Of a stretch of DNA of 64,000 bases, positions 34,280-43,202 are shown one piece after another. Every line of letters begins with the position of its first letter. Positions within the stretch are counted from its first letter, which is position 1. The DNA comes from Ancylobacter moscoviensis. GTDB taxonomy: Bacteria > Pseudomonadota > Alphaproteobacteria > Rhizobiales > Xanthobacteraceae. The DNA is taken from contig NZ_VMBP01000007.1 of the NCBI RefSeq assembly GCF_007559435.1, positions 124,001-188,000 on the forward strand, written 5' to 3'. The notes beneath the pieces were generated by a model. That model was not told where the DNA came from. It did no database searches and saw nothing but the letters and a program-made list of their open reading frames with translations. The position numbers and the translations under genes were made by a program.

Positions 34280-36448
34280 ATGCCTGCAATACTGATCATC
34301 GACGACAGCTCGACCAACCGGCGCATTTATTCAAGACTGTCCAGACAGCTCGAATCGAACGTCAATGTCCGGTCTTTCGAAAACCCGCGAAAGGCCCTCG
34401 ACTGGCTGGCCGAGAACACGGCTGATCTGATCATCACCGACTACAAGATGCCGACGATGTCCGGCGCGGAACTCACCACCGCGGTACGGGCCACCAGCGG
34501 CAATCGCGACGTGCCGATCATCGTCATCACCGCCTATAACGATCAGCAATATCGCGTCACGTCGCTCGAATCGGGGGCGACGGATTTCCTGCTCAGCCCG
34601 GTCGACCACGTCGAATTCCTCGCCCGCGCCCGCAACCTGCTCCGGCTTCGCTCGCAGCAGATCCTGCTGGCGCGGCGCGCCGATCTTCTCGAGCTCAGCC
34701 TCTCCGCCAAGGAGCTTCAGCTCCGCGAGAGCCGCGAGGCCCTGGCGCAGGTCATCGATACCGTGCCCGCCATGATCAACGCGACGGACCGCGACGGGAA
34801 TTGCGTGTTCGTCAACGCCCATCAGGCCGCCTTCGTCGGCAAGGCGCCGTCCGATGTGGTCGGCCAGCCCATCGAGGCGCTGCTGGGCGAGGAGCGGGCC
34901 CATATCAGCCGCCGGCTCGACCAGCTCGTGATGAAGACCGGCCGCGCCATCCCCACCCGCGAGGAGGAGGCGCTGGCGCCCAATGGCGAGCCGCGCATCT
35001 ATCTCACCAGCAAGGCGCCGCTGCGCGATGCCTCGGGCGAGATCGTCAACATCCTCACCACCTCCATCGACATCACCGAGCGGCGCCATGCCGAGCGGCG
35101 GCTGGAGCACATCGCCAATCACGATTCCCTCACCGGGCTGCCCAACCGCATGCTGCTGCGCGATCATCTGCGCCGCGAGCTCGCGCGCGGGCGGCGCGGC
35201 GACCAGAACTTCGCCCTGCATTTCATCGATCTGGATCGCTTCAAGGCGATCAACGACGCCCACGGCCATCATCAGGGCGACGAACTGCTGCAGCGCGTCG
35301 CCCAGGCCCTGACCGAGCTGGTCGGTCCCAGCCACACGGTGGCGCGTCTGGGCGGCGACGAGTTCGCCATCCTGCAGCCGGACATTGACGGGCCGGACGA
35401 CGCGGCCCGTCTGGCGCAGTCGATCCTCGATCTTCTGAGCAATGGCGACGATACCCCGGACGCGCTGAAGATCGGCGCCAGCATCGGCGTCACCCTCGCG
35501 CCGCGCGACGGCACCGACCCGGACGAACTGCTCAAGAATTCCGATCAGGCGATGTATCTCGCCAAGTCCATCGGTGGCGGCACCTGGCGGTTCTTCGCCG
35601 CCGACATGCGCCCGCGCGCCAGCCAGACGGCGCAGCTCGAGAGCGACCTGCGGGGCGCGCTGTCGCGTCAGGAGTTCCTTCTCCACTACCAGCCGCAGAT
35701 TGACCTGCGCAGCAACCGCGTGGTCGGCGCCGAGGCGCTGCTGCGCTGGCAGCATCCCCAGCACGGCCTGCTGGCGCCCGACGCTTTTCTCGGGCTGGCG
35801 GAGGAGACCGGCCTCATCGTCCCCATCAACGAATGGGTGCTGAACGAGGCCTGCCGGCAGGGCGCGGCGTGGCGCGCCGAGGGCCTCGGCGACCTGCGCA
35901 TCGCCGTCAACCTGTCGCCCATCCAGTTCCGGCGCGAGGGGGTCGAGACGCTGGTCCGCGAGGCCCTGCGCACGAGCGGCATGCGTCCGACCTCGCTGGA
36001 GCTGGAGCTGACCGAGGGCATCCTGCTCGGCTATGACAAGCAGATCGTCACCCAGATGCAGTCCCTGCGCGCGCTGGGCGTGACCCTGTCGGTGGACGAT
36101 TTCGGTACCGGCTACTCCTCGCTCAGCTACATCCGCAGCTTCCCGCTGCACCGGCTCAAGATCGACCGCTCCTTCGTGCAGGATCTCGGCAGCGATCCCT
36201 CGGCGCTGGCCATCGTGCGCACCATCATCGATCTCGGCCACATCCTGCACCTTCAGGTGCTCGCCGAAGGGGTGGAGGAGGAATCGCAGCTCGCGCTGCT
36301 GCGCTCGGAAGGGTGCGACGAGGTGCAGGGCTATTATTTCAGCCAGCCGATCCCGTCCGAGGCCTTTGCCGTCTGGCTGACGCAGCATGGCCTCGGGGAG
36401 GCCGGGGGTGCGCCGGCGACGGAGAAAGAGCATGCGGGCCGCCGCTAG
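34280..36448 (+). CDS. Response regulator with PAS, GGDEF and EAL domains (c-di-GMP turnover)
   Basis: 722 residues. REC (1-125) begins ILIIDDSSTNRRIYSRL with phosphoacceptor Asp54 in LIITDYKMP; the usual conserved Lys of FLxKP is Ser106 (FLLSPVD). PAS (about 155-275) is followed by GGDEF with an intact motif (358-362) and no RxxD inhibitory site, then EAL with EALLRW (485), DDFGTGYSS, KIDRSFV, AEGVE and QGYYFS. Both cyclase and phosphodiesterase look competent. It overlaps the RpfC-like kinase by 17 bp, so it is probably its partner, in the place of RpfG. ATG 34280 is preferred; GTG codons at 34256 and 34265 are alternatives. Confidence 0.87.
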   Translation: MPAILIIDDSSTNRRIYSRLSRQLESNVNVRSFENPRKALDWLAENTADLIITDYKMPTMSGAELTTAVRATSGNRDVPIIVITAYNDQQYRVTSLESGATDFLLSPVDHVEFLARARNLLRLRSQQILLARRADLLELSLSAKELQLRESREALAQVIDTVPAMINATDRDGNCVFVNAHQAAFVGKAPSDVVGQPIEALLGEERAHISRRLDQLVMKTGRAIPTREEEALAPNGEPRIYLTSKAPLRDASGEIVNILTTSIDITERRHAERRLEHIANHDSLTGLPNRMLLRDHLRRELARGRRGDQNFALHFIDLDRFKAINDAHGHHQGDELLQRVAQALTELVGPSHTVARLGGDEFAILQPDIDGPDDAARLAQSILDLLSNGDDTPDALKIGASIGVTLAPRDGTDPDELLKNSDQAMYLAKSIGGGTWRFFAADMRPRASQTAQLESDLRGALSRQEFLLHYQPQIDLRSNRVVGAEALLRWQHPQHGLLAPDAFLGLAEETGLIVPINEWVLNEACRQGAAWRAEGLGDLRIAVNLSPIQFRREGVETLVREALRTSGMRPTSLELELTEGILLGYDKQIVTQMQSLRALGVTLSVDDFGTGYSSLSYIRSFPLHRLKIDRSFVQDLGSDPSALAIVRTIIDLGHILHLQVLAEGVEEESQLALLRSEGCDEVQGYYFSQPIPSEAFAVWLTQHGLGEAGGAPATEKEHAGRR

Positions 36449-38930
36449 CATGCTCCGCTCCCTGACCGCGCCGCTGCGCTGGATCGGGTCGCGCCTGCGC
36501 AACCGGCCCGACAGCGAACACGAGATGAGCTTCAACCGGCTCGTCTTCGCCTTCATCATCGTCATCGTGCTGCTGGTGAACCGCAGCAGCAGCGATCTCG
36601 GCAGCGCGCTGGCGGTGATGGCGCTCTACATCCCGCTCGCCCTGGGGGTGCTCGGCCACATCATCCTCTATCCCGGCGTGTCGCGCGGCCGGCGCCTGTT
36701 CGCGCTGCTGCTCGACTGCGGCTTCCTCTCCTGGCAGCTGCATCTGGGCGGCGAGGTCGCGGCGCTGTTCTTCCCGATCTATCTCTGGGTGATCTTCGGC
36801 AACGGCTTCCGCTTCGGCCTCGCCTCGCTGGCGATCGCTATCCCGGTTGCTACGGCCTGTTTCGGTATCGTGGTATGGACGACGCCGTTCTGGTACCAGC
36901 AATGGCACCTGTCGGCGGGGCTGCTGGGCGGGCTGGTGATCCTGCCGGCCTATGCCGGCACGCTGATCCGCAAGCTCTCGCTGGCGACGCAGGCGGCGGA
37001 AGAAGCCAGTCAGGCCAAGAGCTTGTTCCTCGCCAGCGTCAGCCACGAGCTGCGCACGCCGCTCACCGCCATCGTCGGCATGACCGGCCTCCTGCGCGCC
37101 AGCCCGCTGGTGGCCGAGCAGCGCGAGATGGTCGAGACCGTCGCCGTCGCCACCCGCTCGCTACAGTCGCTCATCACCAGCCTCCTAGACCTCTCCCGAA
37201 TCGAGGCGGGGCGGATGCCGGTGGCGAATGAGGAGTTTGATCTCATTGCGCTGCTGGTCGATGCGCGGCGGATGGTGGAGAGCCAGGTGCGTGCGCGTGG
37301 GCTGGGCTTCGACATCCATGTCACTCCCCGCACTCCGCTGCGTCTGCAGGGGAGCCGGCAGCATCTTCACGAGATCCTCGTCAATCTGGTCGGCAATGCG
37401 GTGAAGTTCACCCGCGAGGGCGGCGTGACTATCGCGGTGGACGGCGAGCCGGGAGAGGACGGCAGCCTGCAACTGCTCATGGAGATCACCGATACCGGTA
37501 TCGGCATCGCGGCGAAGGACCAGGAGCGCATCTTCGAGGACTTCACCCAGGCCGACCCAAGCATCATGAACCGCTTCGGCGGTACGGGGCTCGGCCTTGC
37601 CATCGCCCGGCGGCTGGTGGGGTTGTTGGGCGGCTCGATCGGGGTGGAAAGCACGCTCGGGGAGGGCAGTACCTTCCATTTCAACGTCCCCGTCTCGGCG
37701 CTTGACGACGAGGGGCTGACGTCGCGCGAGCCCTGGCGCGAGAGCGGCGTCGTGCTGGTCTGCCGGGATGTGGCCCCGTTGGCCGACCTGCTGAATAGCC
37801 TGTCCGCGCTGGGCATCACCCCCTTCATCGCCGATCCCCGAAAAGGGCCGGCACGCATGTTCCCGCCGCAAGCGATGGGCGCCATACGCCTGCTCTTCGA
37901 GCCGGATTGCCGCAATCTGCCGCTCATCTCCGGTCCGGCCGGGCCTTCCTCCAAGACCGTGCTGATCGAGCCGCAGGTCCCGGCGGGCTTGCCGGCCATG
38001 GCGGCGCGGCAACGTGGCGTCAGTCGCCTGTCGGCGCATCCGGCGGAGATCGAGCTGCGTCGCGCCTTGACGATCGCCTGCGAGCTGGCCGCGCCTTCTT
38101 CCAGTACGGTCGCGCCGCCGCGGCCGGTGCGTCCGGGAAGGCCGCGCCGTGTGCTGCTGGCCGACGACAATCGCATCAACCAGCGAGTCTTTTCCCGTAT
38201 CCTCGAAGGGGCGGGGCATTCCGTGCTGTTGGCTGAAACCGGCGATGAAGCGCTCGACCTTCTGGAGGAGAAGGCGGAGCAGATCGATATCGTGCTGATG
38301 GACTTCAACATGCCCGATACCGATGGTCTGGAAGCCACCCGACTCTACCGCATGATGGCGACCGGCGACCGGCGGCTTCCCATCGTCGGCCTGACGGCCG
38401 ACGCAACCGCGTCAACCGACAGCCGGTGGCGGAACGCCGGGATGGACGAATGCCTCATCAAGCCCGTCGAGCCGGCCGCTCTGTTGGAAGTCATCGACAA
38501 GATCGCGCTCGGCGACGGACCGAGCCCGCTTCCGCGCCTCGTGCCGCGGCCGACGCTCGTCCAAATGGATGCTCCGCCCAGCCTGGATGAAAAGGCTGTC
38601 GAGAACCTGCGCAAGCTCGGTGGTTCCGAATTCCTGGTGGAGCTGATGGAAGACTATCTCGTCGACGCGGAGGCCATGCTGGACAGGCTCGGCCGCAGTG
38701 CGGCCGAGGGCGATCTGGTTGCATTCCGAAGCGAGTCGCATGCCTTGCAGAGCAGCTCGGCCAATATAGGTGCACTCGCGCTCGGTCGGGTATGCGCGCC
38801 GTGGAGGGATCTGCGCGGGGATGAATTGCGGGCGGGAGCCGCGGAATTCACGCGGCAGGCCAGGGCGGAGCTGAAGCGGACGCAGGCGGCCATGCGCGCC
38901 TATTCGGCGCGCGAAGCCGGCCTCGGCTGA
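36432..38930 (+). CDS. rpfC: RpfC-like hybrid sensor histidine kinase (DSF-type receptor)
   Basis: 832 residues. The N-terminus RLRNRPDSEHEMSFNRL immediately before the first helix resembles the DSF-sensing segment of Xanthomonas RpfC. About five membrane helices follow (35-177), then HisKA with His205 (SHELRTPLTAIVGM), HATPase with NLVGNAVKF, DTGIGI and GGTGLGLAI, REC with Asp624 (LMDFNMP) and Lys of IKPVEP, and an HPt domain with His770 (SHALQSSSANIGA). This is the RpfC architecture in full. Start ATG at 36432 has GGAGAAAGAG upstream. Convergent rpfF lies 48 bp beyond its end. Ligand identity is inferred. Confidence 0.88.
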   Translation: MRAAASMLRSLTAPLRWIGSRLRNRPDSEHEMSFNRLVFAFIIVIVLLVNRSSSDLGSALAVMALYIPLALGVLGHIILYPGVSRGRRLFALLLDCGFLSWQLHLGGEVAALFFPIYLWVIFGNGFRFGLASLAIAIPVATACFGIVVWTTPFWYQQWHLSAGLLGGLVILPAYAGTLIRKLSLATQAAEEASQAKSLFLASVSHELRTPLTAIVGMTGLLRASPLVAEQREMVETVAVATRSLQSLITSLLDLSRIEAGRMPVANEEFDLIALLVDARRMVESQVRARGLGFDIHVTPRTPLRLQGSRQHLHEILVNLVGNAVKFTREGGVTIAVDGEPGEDGSLQLLMEITDTGIGIAAKDQERIFEDFTQADPSIMNRFGGTGLGLAIARRLVGLLGGSIGVESTLGEGSTFHFNVPVSALDDEGLTSREPWRESGVVLVCRDVAPLADLLNSLSALGITPFIADPRKGPARMFPPQAMGAIRLLFEPDCRNLPLISGPAGPSSKTVLIEPQVPAGLPAMAARQRGVSRLSAHPAEIELRRALTIACELAAPSSSTVAPPRPVRPGRPRRVLLADDNRINQRVFSRILEGAGHSVLLAETGDEALDLLEEKAEQIDIVLMDFNMPDTDGLEATRLYRMMATGDRRLPIVGLTADATASTDSRWRNAGMDECLIKPVEPAALLEVIDKIALGDGPSPLPRLVPRPTLVQMDAPPSLDEKAVENLRKLGGSEFLVELMEDYLVDAEAMLDRLGRSAAEGDLVAFRSESHALQSSSANIGALALGRVCAPWRDLRGDELRAGAAEFTRQARAELKRTQAAMRAYSAREAGLG

Positions 38931-38943
38931 AGAACGGGAGGTA

Positions 38944-38970
38944 GGCGATGCATCCAGAGGATGCATCGCC
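38944..38970. terminator. Bidirectional hairpin between rpfC and rpfF
   Basis: A perfect 12-bp inverted repeat, GGCGATGCATCC at 38944-38955 and GGATGCATCGCC at 38959-38970, with loop AGA. It occupies the 48-bp gap between the convergent gene ends. There is no T run in either direction, so it may work with Rho or by blocking read-through. Confidence 0.6.
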
Positions 38971-38978
38971 GATCCAGG

Positions 38979-39947
38979 TCATTCGGCCGCCACGAGGATG
39001 GGCACCTCGCTCTGCAGGCCCGCGAGCCGGCGGTTCTGGGCGGCGCACAGCCGGTCCATCTTCCGCAGATCTGCCTCGGTGAGGTTCAGCGCGGCCTCGG
39101 CCCAGATGTCGACGACATCGATCAGCTCATCGAGCGTCACCGGATTGACGCGGCGACGGGCGCGATAGACGGCGTGGTGGGCGTTGTGCTTCCGGTTGTG
39201 GCGGGAGATGTACTCCACCGCTGCCTGCTGGCCCTGGCCATCCTCCGCCAGCACGTCCACGACGCCCATCTCGTGAAGCTCCTCCGCCGTATGCACGCGC
39301 CCGGACAGGATGAGTGCCTCGGCGCTCTTCCTGTCCATGCGGCGCGACAGGAAGCTGTAGGCGCCCATGCCGGGGAACATGTTGAACAGGATTTCCGGCA
39401 GACCCATCTTCGCGGAGCGCTCGGCGACGATCAGGTCGAAGGAGAGAGCATGCTCGAAGCCGCCACCCAGCGCGTCGCCCTGCACCAGCGCCATGGTCAC
39501 GATGGGTGAATCGAAGGCGACCGCGTTGCGGTGAATCGCCTTCACCGCGACGTGGCCGTAACGGCGCATCGCATCGAGATCGCCGCTGCGGATGCGCTGC
39601 GCGAAATGGCCGAGATCGCCACCCAGATTGTAGATGCCGGGCACGGCGGAGGCCATGACGAACCAGGAGAAGGGGGCGACTGCCGGTTCGGGCAGGTCGG
39701 CGAAGGTCCGCGTGATCGCCGTCTGCATCCGGCTGATGTCGTGCATGAGTTCGTGCGTATAGGAGGGCTTGTCGACCGGCTGCATGAAGCACCAGCAGGT
39801 TGCGTTCAGCGTGTCGATTTCCAGGCGCAGGTTGTCGTAGCCAATACCGCTGATTGCCTGAGCCGCCTGTGCCTTCAAGAGGCTGCCGGAGGCGGAAGCC
39901 ACGCGGACACGCGCCGCGAACTCATCTTTCATGCCAAGTGAGGTCAT
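38979..39947 (-). CDS. rpfF: RpfF-like DSF synthase (enoyl-CoA hydratase/thioesterase family)
   Basis: 322 residues of the crotonase fold. RpfF hallmarks are present: PGIYNLGGDLGHF (about 103-115), GDALGGGFEHALSFDLIVAE (158-177) and MGLPEILFNMFPGMGAYSFL (181-200). Glu165 and Glu185 are 20 residues apart, exactly as the catalytic Glu141 and Glu161 of Xanthomonas RpfF. Such enzymes make cis-2-unsaturated fatty-acid signals from acyl-ACP. ATG at 39947 is chosen for GGAGAAAAAG just upstream; an ATG at 39959 is possible. It is convergent with rpfC, not in the same operon. The chain length of its product cannot be read. Confidence 0.88.
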   Translation of the reverse strand: MTSLGMKDEFAARVRVASASGSLLKAQAAQAISGIGYDNLRLEIDTLNATCWCFMQPVDKPSYTHELMHDISRMQTAITRTFADLPEPAVAPFSWFVMASAVPGIYNLGGDLGHFAQRIRSGDLDAMRRYGHVAVKAIHRNAVAFDSPIVTMALVQGDALGGGFEHALSFDLIVAERSAKMGLPEILFNMFPGMGAYSFLSRRMDRKSAEALILSGRVHTAEELHEMGVVDVLAEDGQGQQAAVEYISRHNRKHNAHHAVYRARRRVNPVTLDELIDVVDIWAEAALNLTEADLRKMDRLCAAQNRRLAGLQSEVPILVAAE

Positions 39948-40402
39948 CTTTTTCTCCATTTGTCGGGGGAAGTCGAAGAGGCGCCGCGCGGAATAATGCC
40001 GAACGGACAGCAGTTCTATTAGGCGCGGAACACATGACGAGGGCCAGAAACTAAAGGTGGCTGCCACATGTCTGGCTGCAAAAAGGATGCGCATCGCACA
40101 TAGATTTGTGCGGCCTGCGCCGGGTCCCGCTGGATGAAGGACGCGTTTTCAAGCTGGCGCGCGATTGCAGGCAAGGATCTCGCCGGCCGGGCTGACGATT
40201 GATGGTGCCATGATAGTCATATGATCGTGCGAGCTCGCACGTGCCTGAGCTACCAAAACCGACGGTCGGCCAAAGATCTGTGCATGATGCCGCAGGCCAA
40301 CCACCAAGTGCCGCAAAGATGGGCGGGGCATCGTCAGCCGGGGATTGCGTGTCCGCACCTTTCCGGGATCAGATGACGGCACCTCTCCAGCCGGAGCCGA
40401 TC
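39948..40402. promoter_or_regulatory. Divergent rpfF / sorbosone-dehydrogenase promoter region with two palindromes
   Basis: No gene is seen. It holds two perfect palindromes: CGCACA-N6-TGTGCG at 40095-40112, about 150 bp before rpfF, and the 16-bp CGTGCGAGCTCGCACG at 40226-40241. Both contain GTGCG/CGCAC half sites, suggesting one regulator. The region appears more AT-rich than its surroundings, for example around 40210-40225. Confidence 0.5.
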
Positions 40403-41725
40403 ATGGCCAACTATGTGAAGATCAGCGGTTTTGTGGGCGCGTGCATTACCGGCGCGATTCATCTGCTCACCGATCTGCGCAAGTCGCCGGCGCTCGCGGA
40501 AGAGGCGGGCTATGGCGATCTGCCCAAGCTGCCCAAGCCCAAGCCGACGCTCATTCCCATCATGAAGATCGCACCGGCGATCGGCTGGAGCGCGGGACAG
40601 AAGCCGAAACCGGCGCCCGGCTTCAAGGTGGAGGCCTTTGTCGAGGGGCTCGACCATCCGCGCTGGATCTACGAGCTGCCGAATGGCGACATCCTCGTCG
40701 CCGAGACGGCCGCGCCCCCCTTGCCGGCCGGCATCTTCAGCCTGCGCTGGTGGGCGATGGGATTCGTGATGGTGCGGGCCGGCGCGGGAGTGAAAAGCGC
40801 CAATCGCATCACCCTGCTGCGCGACGCCGATGGCGATGGCGTGGCGGAGATCAAGCTACCTTTCCTCGAGAGCCTGTTCTCGCCCTTCGGCATGGCGCTG
40901 GTTGGCGATCAGCTTTACGTCGCCAACGCCGATTCCGTAGTGCGCTTTCCCTATGAGCCGGGCGCGACACGGATCGACGCGCCGCCGGTGAAGGTCTGCG
41001 ATCTGCCGGCCGGGCGGAATCACCACTGGACCAAGAGCCTCGTCGCCAACAAGGCGGGCACCAAGCTCTATGTCGGCGTCGGCTCCAACTCCAATGTCGC
41101 CGAGTTCGGCATGGAGGAGGAGGTGAACCGCGCCGCCATTCTGGAGGTCGACATTGCGACCGGCGCCGTGCGCGTCTTCGCCGGCGGCCTGCGCAATCCG
41201 GTCGGCATGGACTGGAACCCGGTGACAGGGGAGCTTTGGACCAGCGTGAACGAGCGCGACGAGATCGGCGACGATCTCGTGCCCGACTACATGACCTCGG
41301 TGAAGGACGGGGCCTTCTATGGCTGGCCCTACTGCTACTACGACAAGATCGTCGACGAGCGGGTGAAGCCGCAGCGACCGGACCTCGTGGCGGCGTCGTT
41401 GAAGCCGGACTATGCGCTCGGCTCGCACACCGCCTCCCTGGGACTGACCTTCGTCGACGACGACCGCTTCGGCGCACGGTTCAGGAACGGCGTGTTCATC
41501 GGCCAGCACGGTTCATGGAACCGCAACCCGCCATCGGGGTACCGCGCCATCTTCATCCCGTTTGAAAATGGCGTGCCGGCCGGGCCGCCGGAGGAGATCC
41601 TCGGCGGCTTCCGCGTCGATGGAAAGGCGCTGGGCCGCCCGGTCGGCGTTCTCGTCGACAAGCGCGGGGGGCTGCTGGTCGTCGATGACGTCGGTGACTG
41701 CATCTGGCGCGTGACGCCGGTGTGA
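40403..41725 (+). CDS. PQQ-type sorbosone dehydrogenase-like beta-propeller protein
   Basis: 440 residues. From about residue 75 it is a glucose/sorbosone dehydrogenase propeller: FVEGLDHPRWIYELPNGDILVAET, ITLLRDADGDGVAE, AGGLRNPVGMDWNPVTGELW, NERDEIGDDLVPDYM, FYGWPYCYYDK and GQHGSWNR. These are the landmarks of L-sorbosone dehydrogenases and soluble PQQ glucose dehydrogenases. ATG 40403 has CCGGAGCC upstream. The N-terminus has a moderately hydrophobic helix (YVKISGFVGACITGAIHLL) that may anchor or export it. No pqq synthesis genes are in the window, so the cofactor is not confirmed. Confidence 0.78.
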   Translation: MANYVKISGFVGACITGAIHLLTDLRKSPALAEEAGYGDLPKLPKPKPTLIPIMKIAPAIGWSAGQKPKPAPGFKVEAFVEGLDHPRWIYELPNGDILVAETAAPPLPAGIFSLRWWAMGFVMVRAGAGVKSANRITLLRDADGDGVAEIKLPFLESLFSPFGMALVGDQLYVANADSVVRFPYEPGATRIDAPPVKVCDLPAGRNHHWTKSLVANKAGTKLYVGVGSNSNVAEFGMEEEVNRAAILEVDIATGAVRVFAGGLRNPVGMDWNPVTGELWTSVNERDEIGDDLVPDYMTSVKDGAFYGWPYCYYDKIVDERVKPQRPDLVAASLKPDYALGSHTASLGLTFVDDDRFGARFRNGVFIGQHGSWNRNPPSGYRAIFIPFENGVPAGPPEEILGGFRVDGKALGRPVGVLVDKRGGLLVVDDVGDCIWRVTPV

Positions 41726-41727
41726 GC

Positions 41728-41748
41728 GACGGGGCCGACGGCCCCGTC
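41728..41748. terminator. Hairpin between convergent dehydrogenase and ribokinase genes
   Basis: GACGGGGCC at 41728-41736 pairs with GGCCCCGTC at 41740-41748 (9 bp, loop GAC), two bases after the plus-strand stop and 20 bp from the minus-strand gene end. No T run. It is probably a shared transcription stop. Confidence 0.5.
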
Positions 41749-41767
41749 CCACCCGGATCGTCGGCTG

Positions 41768-42712
41768 CTAGCGGCTACCGGTGAGGAAATCGTTGAGTTC
41801 GTGGCGCGTCGGCATGCCGTTCTGGGCGCCCTGGGACAGACAGGCGAGCGACGCGCCGGCGCAGGCGAGCCCCAGCGCATTCCCCAACTCGCTATGACCC
41901 GCCAGTTCCGCCGCCAGAATGCCGACGAAGGTGTCGCCGGCACCGGTAGTGTCCACGGGTTTCACCGGCAGGGCCGGCGCGTGAAGGCGGGTGCCTTGCG
42001 CGTCATGGGCGATGGCACCTGCCGAGCCGGCGGTGACGACACAGGTGACGTTGCCCCGGCCAGCGAGAAGCCGGGCGGCGTCCTCGATATCGGCAGGGGC
42101 GCCGAGCCTCGCCGCCGCCATCAGCGCCTCGATCTCGTTGACGATGAAGATATCCGTCACCGAGAGCAGGTCGGTGAGATCCGAGGCGGTGAGATCGGCG
42201 GGGGCCGGAGCGAGATTCCAGACGACCCGCCCGCCCGCGGCCTTCACGCGCCGCGCCGCGGACAGGCTGGCGGAGAGAGGCACCTCCATCTGCATGACGG
42301 CGACGGTCTCTCCGTCGACGAGGGCGTCCGGCAGGTCGCCGGCACGGACCGAACCATTGGCGCCGCTCGCCACGGTGATGGCGTTCTCGCCCGTGGCATC
42401 CACGGTGATGAAGGCGCAGCCCGTCGGCTCCTCGCCGGCGGCGATGTGATCGGTCGTCACGCCGTTGCCGGCGAGATTGGCGCGGCATGCCTCGCCGAAG
42501 GCGTCGCGCCCCACCCGTCCGATCATGGCCACCGAACCTCCGATGCGAGCGGCGGCGACGGCCTGATTGGCGCCCTTGCCGCCATACAGCGTGCGATAGC
42601 CGGCGGAGAGCACGGTTTCGCCCGGACGGGGGATCGTCGCCACGGAGGCGACGAGATCCATGTTGATCGAGCCGAAAACCAGGATGCGAGGCCGCTGGGC
42701 AGGCGTCGTCAT
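41768..42712 (-). CDS. rbsK: Ribokinase (PfkB family)
   Basis: 314 residues. SINMDLVASVATIPRPGET (about 14-32) and LYGGKGANQAVAAARIGG (about 39-56) are the two N-terminal PfkB/ribokinase signatures; DTTGAGDTFVGILAAEL near 255 holds the catalytic Asp and anion hole. Start at 42712 (MTTPAQRPRILVFG) fits family length. It is the last gene of a minus-strand operon, 20 bp after rpiB. Ribokinase plus RpiB would turn ribose or a similar pentose into ketopentose phosphate, though a related sugar is possible. Confidence 0.9.
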   Translation of the reverse strand: MTTPAQRPRILVFGSINMDLVASVATIPRPGETVLSAGYRTLYGGKGANQAVAAARIGGSVAMIGRVGRDAFGEACRANLAGNGVTTDHIAAGEEPTGCAFITVDATGENAITVASGANGSVRAGDLPDALVDGETVAVMQMEVPLSASLSAARRVKAAGGRVVWNLAPAPADLTASDLTDLLSVTDIFIVNEIEALMAAARLGAPADIEDAARLLAGRGNVTCVVTAGSAGAIAHDAQGTRLHAPALPVKPVDTTGAGDTFVGILAAELAGHSELGNALGLACAGASLACLSQGAQNGMPTRHELNDFLTGSR

Positions 42713-42732
42713 GTGTACGCTCCGCTGTCCGC

Positions 42733-43179
42733 TCAGCCTTCGGCGTCCATCTGATGCAGCTTCTCGACGCGACGACGGAAGTCCTCGTCGGTGGAGAATT
42801 CGGCGGACAGATAGGAGGAGACGAGGTCCTTGGCGAGCCACGGTCCGACGATCTGCGCGCCGATGCACATGACGTTGACGTCGTCGTGCTCCACCGACTG
42901 ATGGGCGGAATGGATGTCGTGGCAGACCGCGGCGCGGATGCCCTTCATCTTATTGGCGGCGATCGAGGCGCCGACGCCGGTGCCGCAGACCATGATGCCG
43001 CGCTCGGCCTCGCCGGAGGTGACCTTGGCGGCGACCTGCCGGGCGATGTCGGGGAAGTCGACCGGCTTGTCGTCATACGAGCCGACGTCGATCACCTCAT
43101 GGCCGAGGCTGCGGACGTGGTCGATGACGGCGCCCTTCAGCGACCAGCCGGCATGATCGGATCCAATGACGAGGCGCAT
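42733..43179 (-). CDS. rpiB: Ribose-5-phosphate isomerase B family (RpiB/LacAB)
   Basis: 148 residues, the normal RpiB size. IGSDHAGWSLK (5-15), MVCGTGVGASIAANKMKGIRAA (with the catalytic Cys-Gly-Thr-Gly) and HDIHSA are all present. RpiB interconverts ribose 5-phosphate and ribulose 5-phosphate; close relatives (EryI, DerI) isomerise tetrose phosphates, so specificity is open. It sits between the binding-protein gene, with a terminator-like hairpin between them, and ribokinase, 20 bp apart. Confidence 0.92.
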   Translation of the reverse strand: MRLVIGSDHAGWSLKGAVIDHVRSLGHEVIDVGSYDDKPVDFPDIARQVAAKVTSGEAERGIMVCGTGVGASIAANKMKGIRAAVCHDIHSAHQSVEHDDVNVMCIGAQIVGPWLAKDLVSSYLSAEFSTDEDFRRRVEKLHQMDAEG

Positions 43180-43202
43180 GTTCTATTCCTCTTGGGGTCG
43201 GG

